Below, in pieces: positions 1 to 6,644 of a stretch of 12,430 nt of DNA. Positions within the stretch are counted from its first letter, which is position 1; every line of letters begins with the position of its first letter. The DNA comes from CAZJYI01 sp964550025 (GTDB taxonomy: Bacteria; Verrucomicrobiota; Kiritimatiellia; UBA8416; CAYOBW01): the NCBI GenBank assembly GCA_964550025.1, contig CAZJYI010000240.1, positions 1-12,430 of the forward strand, given 5' to 3'. The notes under the pieces were generated by a model. It saw nothing but the letters and a program-made list of their open reading frames with translations. It had not been told where the DNA came from and did not search any database. The translations under genes and the position numbers were made by a program.

Positions 1-3000
1 TGCCGATTTCGATGTCGTCATCCCAGCCGCTGTTCTTGATGTGGGTGCGTTTCCCATTGAGATCGAACTGCTGTGACAGCATATACAGGTTCTTCCCGTC
101 GCTCGAAAGAAGATCGGGCAGAGCGACCGGCATGTTCTGCATCGCCACATGTTTGTGCATGTCCTCGCCGGTGTCCGGATCACGGCCGTCCATGACGTTC
201 TCTTCCAGGATGCCACCACTCTCGGCGTCGACCACGGTCAGCCGCATGCCGCCGTCCAGGAACGATGACCGCCCGGCGACGCAATAGACCTTGCCATCCT
301 GAACCAGCACGCTTCCCGACAAGGGCCAGACCGATGCCGGTTGACCATGGTCAAACAGGGAGAGGTCAGCGGGAGCAATCCGCCGCTTCCAGATCAGCTC
401 GCCGTCCGACACCCGAAGCCGGTAGAGCCAACCGTCACCACAGCCGAAGTAGAGACTGTTTCCGCTGATGGCCGGTGGTGAGTCGATGCGCCCCCCGGCG
501 ACATAGGACCACTGTGGTTTGCCGCTTTTCGCGTCCAGGCAGTGCACCGTGTGGCGGTCCTTCTCGGCAAAGATGCAGCTTTCCTTTGCCACCACCAGCG
601 CGGTCAGCTTGCCATACCCTTCCGCCCGCCATTTGATGCCCAGACCCAATTCGACTTCCACCGGGGTCGCCCCGCTGCGTTTGTTGTCGTGACGGTACAC
701 CGGCCAGGTCCGGGGCTCAATGTCGCCCGGTTGACCCTCCCGGTGGGCGGACCAGACCGCTCCCCGGAGAAAGTCCTGGCCTCTTTGCTTCGCAACGAGA
801 CTCGGCCAGTCTGAATGATGACCGGTCACGGCGTTGAAACCGCTCAGCTTGGACTGCGTATAGCAGCCGCATGGGTTGGGCGGGGCGTAGAGCATGCCGT
901 TGGCCGGCATCAGCCCGTATAGGCAGGCGCCCCGCACCCAGTGATGGAGGTGCCATCTCTTGTCCGAAACCGAAACCAGCTCGACCCCCGTTCGGGAGGT
1001 AATGAAGTAGTTGGCCGTGGCACAACTCATGTGGCACCGCGAGTTCATCATGTAGACATCGGACTCGGTGAAGAAGTCGGCCACGACCTTCCCGTCGGCC
1101 AGGTTGTGACCGGTGACCCTGCCGCTCTTGAGATTGGCCGTCGACGGCACCCCCGGCAACGTCATGCTGGAACCCATGGTAGCCGCTGTCCACGCTTTGC
1201 CGTCGATCAGAAACAGGTCCCTCGGCGAGTGTCTGCCTGACTGGTATTGGGCGGCCTGCCACACGATCGTCCCGTCTTTGGCAGACAGGGCAACCATGTT
1301 CTTGCCCGCGCCACTGCCCAGCATGATCCGTTCTTCCCCGCAGACAAGACTGCACCCGGCGCCGGTTGAGAACTGAGCCCTGGCGTTGCCGATCTTGGAC
1401 GACCTCCAGTTCACCTGGCCGCCGTCCGCCTTCAGACTCAGCACCTGTTCTCCGTCAAAGAGGTACAGATTCCCATCGCGTGCTCCGAGCCCGAACGGTG
1501 CGACTGGTGTTTCTTTCTCCCAAAGCCGTTCACTCGTAGCCAAATCAAAGGCCGCAACGTGTTGCCGACCGGCCGCAGCGTTCCAACTGAAATTCCTAGT
1601 CATCCTTGCGGCGGTACCGCCGCTCGTAACCTCGGTTTTCGCATTGTACTTGTCAGCCTCGGACAGCCATTGCCTCGTCACGACGAACAGCCGATCACCG
1701 TCGATGATAATCTCCTCCGCACCTTCAGTCCCGGGAAGCTCGTGGAGCAGAGCCCCGGTGTTCGTGTCGAGCACGGAAACCCCGCCGCCCATCTCCAGCG
1801 CGGCGAACAGCCGATTGTCTTTCACGACCAGCCTGCGGGTGACCACAAGAGGACCTGACTTGAAAGGCCACATGTGATTGAACCACCGGTCGAGCTTCTT
1901 GCGCCAGAGCTCGATCCCGTTGAAGGCGTCGCGCGCCACCAGGTTCCAGTCCGAGGGCAGAAGGACGGTGTCTTTCAGCCCCTCGTCGATGATGTAGAAC
2001 ACCTTGCCTCGCGCGGAGACCATCGCCTGGAAACTGCTCATGTGTTCGTGGTGCCGGGTGTAGCGAGGGCCCACGGTCCATTGCAGGTGCGATAGCGGCG
2101 GCGCCAGCCGCGTGTCTCGTGAAACGCGGTTGTTGTCCGGCCCGCGCATGTGGTGGGTCCAGTCGTCGATGTCAGAGGGCCACGGTTTGACCGTCGTCTT
2201 TCCGTTGACTATCGCCACGCCACCCGGCACCAACACGCGCATTATCTCTTCACTGTGAACCTTGAACCGTGAACCTTGAACCACAATTGCGTTCACGCAG
2301 TCGTCTATGAACGGCAGGTTCGTCCCATCGTACCATCTGAAGGTGATGCGTTTGCCGTACTCTTCGCGTGAGGTCGGGTTGCGGCGGGCCGCGTCCACGT
2401 TTTCGCGGCTGGTATCCAGCCCCTGCACGACCACGCCATCCCGCTTCAACAGGTCAGTCGTCTGTCTTCCGTCACCGCAGTTCAGATGAACCACGAACGG
2501 ACCGGGCAGATCGCCGATTTGGCCGAACCGTTCAGTTTCGGCTCGCTGGGACGCTCGCCCTCCATTTGAGGGCTGATACCCAGCGATTGGAGGGCGAGCG
2601 TCCCCGCGAGCCGTGTTTGAGTTAGCGCCATTCGGTTCTTCAGCTGGTACCTCAAAGCCGTGTTCTTTGAGTTTCGCATCGAGCTGCGCTTTCATCGCCG
2701 ACGCCTTCTCGGGCATCGAGCCGATGAGGTCCTTTGTCTCCCCGATGTCGTCTCTCAGATTGTAGAGTTCCCGGCGCCCGCCGTTGTAGAAGTGGATGTA
2801 CTTCCAGTCCCCTGCCCGAACAACGCTGCCCGGTTTGGATTGAGGTGTTATTGGCTTCGCGACCGGATAGTGCCAAACCATCGGGCCGCGGTCGAAAGTC
2901 GTGTTGCCTTTGAGCAGGGGCACCAAACTGACGCTATCCTGATGGTCTTCCGGCTGCGGCGGCAGACCTGCCATCTCAAGTATTGTCGCGAAGTAATCGA

Positions 3001-4027
3001 CACCGTGAACGGGTGTGCTACTGACCATCCCCGGCTTTGTGACGCCGGGCCAATCGATGATGAGCTGCACCCGAATCCCACCTTCGTACAGATCGCCTTT
3101 GTGCCCGCGCAACGGCCGGTTATGCGTTGCCGGCCTATGGCCGCCATTGTCGGAGGTCAAGAAGACGACCGTGTCGTCACGCAATCGCTTCCTGTCCAGC
3201 CATCGGAGGAGGCGTCCGACGTTTTCATCCAGAGACTCGACCATCCCGGCATAACGGGGGTTCTTGAGCTTTTCCTGCGCCTCCTTGGCCTTCTTCGCGT
3301 ACTTTCGAGTCTTCTCTGTCTTCGACTGGATCGGTCCATGCACGGTGTAGTAACTCATATAGAGCAACCACGGTTCACCCTTCTTTGAGAAACCATCCAT
3401 CACCCCAATGGCTTCCGTGGTCAGCCGATCGGTCAGGTATTCGCCCTTAGGTCCATTCTCGAGGGCAAACATATTGTATGGACTGAAGTAGCCGTTCGGG
3501 CCACGCGGGTGGCCCCACCATCCACCCGCCACATTGACATCAAAACCCTGGTCGGTCGGCAGGCGGGACTCGTTACTGCCGCTCAAATGCCATTTTCCGA
3601 CAAAACCGGTCTGGTAGCCCCCCGCCTTGAGCGTTTCCGCGAGGGTGACTTCCTTCAGCTCCATAAACTGCCGATCCCCGGAACGCACCAATCTGCCATT
3701 CTTCATCGTACTGATATAGTTATCGACAAACCCCGTATTCGACGGGAGCTTCCCGGTCATGATGGCGGCGCGCGAGGGCCCGCAAATCGGACAGGCGGCG
3801 TAGGCATCGGTGAACCGCATACCCCCGGCAGCGAGAGAATCAATGTTGGGCGTTTCGTGAATCTCGTGTCCGTAGCAGGCCAGGTCACGCCAGCCCATGT
3901 CGTCGACGAGGATGAACAGGATGTTGGGTGGCTGATGTTTGCTTTCCGCCGTGGCGGCCATGGCGGATGGAGACGCCTGCATGGCAATGGCCAACAGGGC
4001 AAGTGTCAGGTATGTCAAAGCCTTCAT
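1..4027 (-). CDS. Secreted sulfatase fused in frame to methyltransferase-like / PQQ beta-propeller protein (3' end outside window)
   Basis: One stop-free frame runs from ATG 4027 to the left edge; I followed it codon by codon. Residues 1-25 form a signal peptide. Residues 33-460 are an S1 arylsulfatase-type sulfatase: metal-binding D42-D43 (ILVDDMGW), formylglycine signature C82-G-P-S-R86, GKWH (K145, H147), D293-N294, and a family-typical C-terminal tail. Residues 472-497 are encoded by a palindromic repeat. Residues about 505-620 resemble a SAM methyltransferase, with motif I VVHLNCGDG (L515-G520) and D538 at the end of strand 2. From about 623 the WTHHMRGPDNNAV segment leads into PQQ-like propeller repeats. 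By family knowledge the sulfatase would desulfate glycans in the periplasm or outside; the role of the methyltransferase/PQQ part is unknown. These are normally two separate proteins. No stop, ribosome-binding site or ATG restart lies at the junction. A GAAGG-like site precedes the start. Confidence 0.88.
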   Translation of the reverse strand, partial: MKALTYLTLALLAIAMQASPSAMAATAESKHQPPNILFILVDDMGWRDLACYGHEIHETPNIDSLAAGGMRFTDAYAACPICGPSRAAIMTGKLPSNTGFVDNYISTMKNGRLVRSGDRQFMELKEVTLAETLKAGGYQTGFVGKWHLSGSNESRLPTDQGFDVNVAGGWWGHPRGPNGYFSPYNMFALENGPKGEYLTDRLTTEAIGVMDGFSKKGEPWLLYMSYYTVHGPIQSKTEKTRKYAKKAKEAQEKLKNPRYAGMVESLDENVGRLLRWLDRKRLRDDTVVFLTSDNGGHRPATHNRPLRGHKGDLYEGGIRVQLIIDWPGVTKPGMVSSTPVHGVDYFATILEMAGLPPQPEDHQDSVSLVPLLKGNTTFDRGPMVWHYPVAKPITPQSKPGSVVRAGDWKYIHFYNGGRRELYNLRDDIGETKDLIGSMPEKASAMKAQLDAKLKEHGFEVPAEEPNGANSNTARGDARPPIAGYQPSNGGRASQRAETERFGQIGDLPGPFVVHLNCGDGRQTTDLLKRDGVVVQGLDTSRENVDAARRNPTSREEYGKRITFRWYDGTNLPFIDDCVNAIVVQGSRFKVHSEEIMRVLVPGGVAIVNGKTTVKPWPSDIDDWTHHMRGPDNNRVSRDTRLAPPLSHLQWTVGPRYTRHHEHMSSFQAMVSARGKVFYIIDEGLKDTVLLPSDWNLVARDAFNGIELWRKKLDRWFNHMWPFKSGPLVVTRRLVVKDNRLFAALEMGGGVSVLDTNTGALLHELPGTEGAEEIIIDGDRLFVVTRQWLSEADKYNAKTEVTSGGTAARMTRNFSWNAAAGRQHVAAFDLATSERLWEKETPVAPFGLGARDGNLYLFDGEQVLSLKADGGQVNWRSSKIGNARAQFSTGAGCSLVCGEERIMLGSGAGKNMVALSAKDGTIVWQAAQYQSGRHSPRDLFLIDGKAWTAATMGSSMTLPGVPSTANLKSGRVTGHNLADGKVVADFFTESDVYMMNSRCHMSCATANYFITSRTGVELVSVSDKRWHLHHWVRGACLYGLMPANGMLYAPPNPCGCYTQSKLSGFNAVTGHHSDWPSLVAKQRGQDFLRGAVWSAHREGQPGDIEPRTWPVYRHDNKRSGATPVEVELGLGIKWRAEGYGKLTALVVAKESCIFAEKDRHTVHCLDAKSGKPQWSYVAGGRIDSPPAISGNSLYFGCGDGWLYRLRVSDGELIWKRRIAPADLSLFDHGQPASVWPLSGSVLVQDGKVYCVAGRSSFLDGGMRLTVVDAESGGILEENVMDGRDPDTGEDMHKHVAMQNMPVALPDLLSSDGKNLYMLSQQFDLNGKRTHIKNSGWDDDIEIG
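2255..2282. repeat. Heptamer tandem repeat, 4 x 7 bp, inside the methyltransferase-like domain
   Basis: Four consecutive heptamers alternate GTGAACC and TTGAACC, making a perfect 2 x 14-bp tandem. They lie inside the coding frame and encode part of the stretch VQGSRFKVHS just before EEIMRVL, where the family has a loop after strand 4. Because 7 is not a multiple of 3, any gain or loss of one unit would shift the frame. Heptameric short tandem repeats are known as scattered elements in some bacteria; in this window they occur only here. Confidence 0.85.
2539..2613. repeat. 75-bp palindromic element at the sulfatase/methyltransferase junction
   Basis: Two 26-nt arms (2539-2564 and 2588-2613) are inverted copies with a single mismatch, separated by a 23-nt loop. 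The arms contain the core GGGACGCTCGCCCTCCA. Neither the sulfatase nor the methyltransferase family has such a segment, so it reads as an inserted dispersed repeat (REP-like or a small non-autonomous element). It is stop-free in the host reading frame and in two further frames, where it would encode peptides of the GTLAL...EGERP.EP type. No other copy lies in this window, so dispersal is inferred. No transposase and no clear target-site duplication were seen. Confidence 0.8.
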
Positions 4028-4175
4028 TCTTCGTGCCTTCTTCCCTTCTCGAGCGGCCCCGCACGCCAACCCCAGTCCCATGACCCTGGAACGCCGCGCG
4101 GTTTCTCTTCAGTTGTCACTCGTCGACTGCTGATGCCGATCGGGTGTGTGCCTGAGGACACCCACTCATTCCGGT

Positions 4176-4204
4176 ACCATAGGGCCAGGCGTGACATGCG
4201 TCAA
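4176..4204 (-). promoter_or_regulatory. Sigma70-type promoter of the sulfatase fusion gene
   Basis: On the minus strand TTGACG (4204-4199) and TATGGT (4181-4176) are separated by exactly 17 bp. The same two hexamers with the same spacing occur upstream of the GH2 remnant at 10598-10626, inside a 63-bp ungapped block (4159-4221 versus 10581-10643) with 46 identities. An ATGAGTGGGTG stretch just downstream of the -10 box is also identical in both. Initiation would fall near 4169, giving a leader of about 140 nt. This is a sequence-based prediction; no start site is measured. Confidence 0.7.
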
Positions 4205-4219
4205 TAACGCATGGTATTG
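4202..4219. promoter_or_regulatory. Palindromic operator candidate over the -35 box
   Basis: An 18-bp inverted repeat CAAT-N10-ATTG overlaps the -35 hexamer. Here it is embedded in a second perfect palindrome, CATGCGT-N5-ACGCATG (4195-4213). The copy at the other locus keeps CAAT-N10-ATTG with a GCATATGC core. A dyad on the -35 box fits binding by a dimeric repressor or activator. I cannot name the regulator family. Confidence 0.5.
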
Positions 4220-4366
4220 CCGTGGGGTCTGTGTCGCCCGTGCTGCTGTCCGGCCGGTCCAACCGCTGGTGATTGACGCTGCTGATTGATGTTTGCCTGT
4301 TTTCCGAGATCGCAGTAGGATTGCTGCTCATCAGATACGGTCTTTTCTGTGAGGTCACTGCGTCAT

Positions 4367-6367
4367 ATGGAAACACAATCGAACGTCATACGAGACATCC
4401 TCAAGAAACTGCCGGCGCAGGACGCGAAGGTCATCCGGGACGCCCTGGCTGAACGCAAACACGCTGAGGAGAGGCTGAGGGAAGCGGAGAAGAGAAGCCG
4501 CGCCTGGCTCGAGTGCTCACCGGTCTGCACCAAGATCGTCGACCTTGACTTCAACCTGCAGTACATGAGCCGCGCGGGAATCGAGGGCCTGGGAATCGAC
4601 GACATCACGCCCTACTACGGCAACCCCTACCCTTTCCATTTTTATCCGGAGTCTTTCAAGAGGACGATGTCGGCGAACCTGCAGCGGGCTAAAGAGACGG
4701 GGGAGGTCATCACGCAGGAAGCCCCCGTGGTTGATGTGGACGGTAGCGAACTGTGGTTCCATTCAACGATCGTCCCGGTAAGAGACGACGATGGCAAGAT
4801 CGAGTACATCATCGTCGTTTCGATCGAGACAACCGAACGCAAGAGAGCGGAGCAGCAGTCGGCGGCCGAAAAGGAGCGCCTGGCCGTTACCTTGCGGAGT
4901 ATCGGCGACGGCGTGATCACCACGGACACCGAGGGGCGCATCGTTCTCGTGAACAGGGTTGCGGAGAAGCTCACGGGGTGGAAACAACGCGAAGCGCGGG
5001 GGCGCCCCCTTCCGGAGGTCTTCAATATCGTCCATGAGGTCACGCGTGAACCATGCGAGAACCCGGTCCAGAAGGCCCTTGCCTCCGGCCAAATCGTCGA
5101 GCTCGCCAACCACACCGTTCTCATCTCGCGTGACGGCACGGAGCGTGTCATCGCCGATAGCGGTGCCCCCATCAAGAACGCGGCCAGCGAGACTGTGGGG
5201 GTGGTGCTGGTTTTCCGTGACATGACGGAGAAGCAGAAGATGCACGATATCATGCAACGCACCGCCAAACTCGAGTCCCTCAGTGTGCTTGCAGGAGGAA
5301 TCGCTCACGATTTCAACAACCTGCTGGGGGCCATTTTCGGCCAAATCGACCTCGCCAGAATGGGCTCGGCCAATCCGGAGGTCTGCAAGAGTCTCGACCA
5401 CGCTCTCGAGACCATGGGCCGCGCTCGCGGCCTGACGCAGCAACTGCTGACCTTCTCGCGGGGCGGGGAGCCGGTGAAAGAGGTCGGCGAACTGTTTCCT
5501 TTCGTGAAAGAGACGGCTTTCTTCGCGCTCAGCGGGTCGAATGTTTCCTGCCGGTTCGATGTCTCGCCGGACCTCTGGCCCTGTGATTTTGACCAAAACC
5601 AGATTGGCCAGGTTATCGACAACCTGATTATAAATGCCCAGCAGGCCATGCCGTCGGGCGGTACCATCGAAGTCGAAGCGCGCAACATCCCTTGCGACGA
5701 AGATCGGCAGGGGGCGCTCGGGAGGGGCAGGTATGTGCGGGTATCGGTGAAGGACGCCGGCATCGGCATGCCGACGGACATGATCGAGCGCGTCTTCGAT
5801 CCGTTCTACACCACGAAGTCGAAGGGCCACGGGCTGGGATTGGCCACCTGCCATTCCATCGTTGCTCGGCATGACGGCCATATCGAAGTCGAGTCACAAC
5901 AGGGCGTTGGTAGCACGTTTCATGTCTACCTTCCCGCAACGTCCGACGCCGTGCCGTCGGCATCCGCAACAACGGCTTCAACGTACAGGGGCCGCGGCAC
6001 TATGGTTGTGATGGATGACGAACCCGTGATACGCGATACGATCAGGCGCATGCTGGAATCCGTGGGCTTCTCGGTTGTGTGCCAGTCCAACGCGCGCGAG
6101 ACGGTAGACTTCTTCAGCACGGCGCAACAGGAAGGCCGGGAGATCGCAGGGATGATCCTGGACCTGACGATCCCGGGAGACATGGGCGGCAAGGACGCCA
6201 TCCGCGAGATCCGCAAATTGGACAAGAGGATCACCGTTTTCGTGGCAAGCGGCTACTCCGAAGACCCGATCATGGCGACCCCGGAGGCATTCGGCTTCAC
6301 CGCGAGCATCAGCAAACCGTTCCTGAGAGACGATCTCATCAAGCTCCTGTCCGAACATATGCCCTGA
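4367..6367 (+). CDS. Hybrid sensor histidine kinase (PAS-PAS-HisKA-HATPase-receiver)
   Basis: This is a 666-aa signalling protein. After an N-terminal coiled-coil-like stretch (about 5-42) come two PAS-like regions (about 43-155 and 172-290, the second with SIGDGVITTD). They are followed by the dimerisation/phosphoacceptor helix (H314 in GGIAHDFNNLL), the ATPase domain (N423 in NLIINAQQAM, D463 in DAGIGMP, then FDPFYTTK and GHGLGL), and a C-terminal receiver (acidic pair in VVMDDEP near 551, D599 phosphoacceptor in ILDLTIPG, K650 in SKPF). All catalytic boxes are intact. I see no transmembrane helix or signal peptide, so it is probably cytoplasmic. ATG 4367 is preferred because GAGGT lies 11 nt upstream; GTG 4349 is in frame but has no such site. 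There is no separate response regulator beside it, so its output partner is unknown. Confidence 0.93.
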   Translation: METQSNVIRDILKKLPAQDAKVIRDALAERKHAEERLREAEKRSRAWLECSPVCTKIVDLDFNLQYMSRAGIEGLGIDDITPYYGNPYPFHFYPESFKRTMSANLQRAKETGEVITQEAPVVDVDGSELWFHSTIVPVRDDDGKIEYIIVVSIETTERKRAEQQSAAEKERLAVTLRSIGDGVITTDTEGRIVLVNRVAEKLTGWKQREARGRPLPEVFNIVHEVTREPCENPVQKALASGQIVELANHTVLISRDGTERVIADSGAPIKNAASETVGVVLVFRDMTEKQKMHDIMQRTAKLESLSVLAGGIAHDFNNLLGAIFGQIDLARMGSANPEVCKSLDHALETMGRARGLTQQLLTFSRGGEPVKEVGELFPFVKETAFFALSGSNVSCRFDVSPDLWPCDFDQNQIGQVIDNLIINAQQAMPSGGTIEVEARNIPCDEDRQGALGRGRYVRVSVKDAGIGMPTDMIERVFDPFYTTKSKGHGLGLATCHSIVARHDGHIEVESQQGVGSTFHVYLPATSDAVPSASATTASTYRGRGTMVVMDDEPVIRDTIRRMLESVGFSVVCQSNARETVDFFSTAQQEGREIAGMILDLTIPGDMGGKDAIREIRKLDKRITVFVASGYSEDPIMATPEAFGFTASISKPFLRDDLIKLLSEHMP

Positions 6368-6644
6368 AACAGGTTGATCGGTCTCGCCGTTTATCTCGCG
6401 GTGGTACTGGGTCGGGGTGTCGTTTCCATCAAAGTGGAACGCCATGAAGCCAAAGGTCTGCTCGACCGGCTTGCCGGGTTGGCGTTCCCCGGCAAAGACG
6501 CCGGCCGCCGAGAACAGGCAACGGAGCAGGCGAATAGTACGCCTCATCCCCTTTTCACAACCACATGATCGACGGCGCCCTTGAAACGCCCGCTCCTCTT
6601 GTCTCCGGCGGGACCGATGCGGAGACGGACAGAAAACGTCGTCC
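6368..6644. other. Convergent intergenic gap
   Basis: These 277 bp lie between two converging genes. A perfect 8-bp inverted repeat (TTGCCGGG 6471-6478, CCCGGCAA 6488-6495, 9-nt loop) could form a hairpin in either transcript but has no T-run, so I do not call it a terminator. On the minus strand an ATG at 6547 opens a frame with a signal-peptide-like start (MRRTIRLLRCLFSAAGVFAG). It soon becomes the antisense of the kinase receiver domain, and I cannot support it as a gene. Confidence 0.5.

Larger units (their letters stand above)
4028..4366. other. Divergent intergenic region between the sulfatase fusion and the histidine kinase
   Basis: I find no convincing gene in these 339 bp. On the minus strand they hold the promoter/operator at 4176-4219. 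The roughly 140-nt sulfatase leader includes a small inverted repeat (GGGTGT 4142-4147 with ACACCC 4158-4163). For the kinase on the plus strand I see only a TTGACG at 4273-4278 without a good -10 box at 17 bp, so its promoter is not identified. Confidence 0.7.

Noticed and set aside
717..1355. 212-codon minus-strand frame
   Set aside because: It is out of frame with the PQQ-propeller coding sequence that covers the same DNA and has arginine/glycine-rich shadow composition.
2539..2613. CRISPR repeat or insertion-sequence end
   Set aside because: There is a single palindromic unit without spacers, and no transposase or clear target duplication is present.
4159..4221. Possible conserved peptide (IDxxHxxPYGxGMSG) encoded by both copies of the shared block
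   Set aside because: Differences are not concentrated at third codon positions, the flanking frames are unrelated, and a promoter with fixed spacing explains the conservation better.
4763..5881. 372-codon minus-strand frame antisense to the kinase
   Set aside because: Open only because of GC-rich codon bias in the kinase gene; no domain signal.
6471..6495. 8-bp inverted repeat as a terminator between the convergent genes
   Set aside because: No T-run follows on either strand, so it is only noted as a stem-loop.
5978..6547. 189-codon minus-strand frame with signal-peptide-like start at 6547
   Set aside because: Most of it is the exact antisense of the histidine kinase receiver domain, whose coding frame is unambiguous; the first 60 codons match nothing I recognise.
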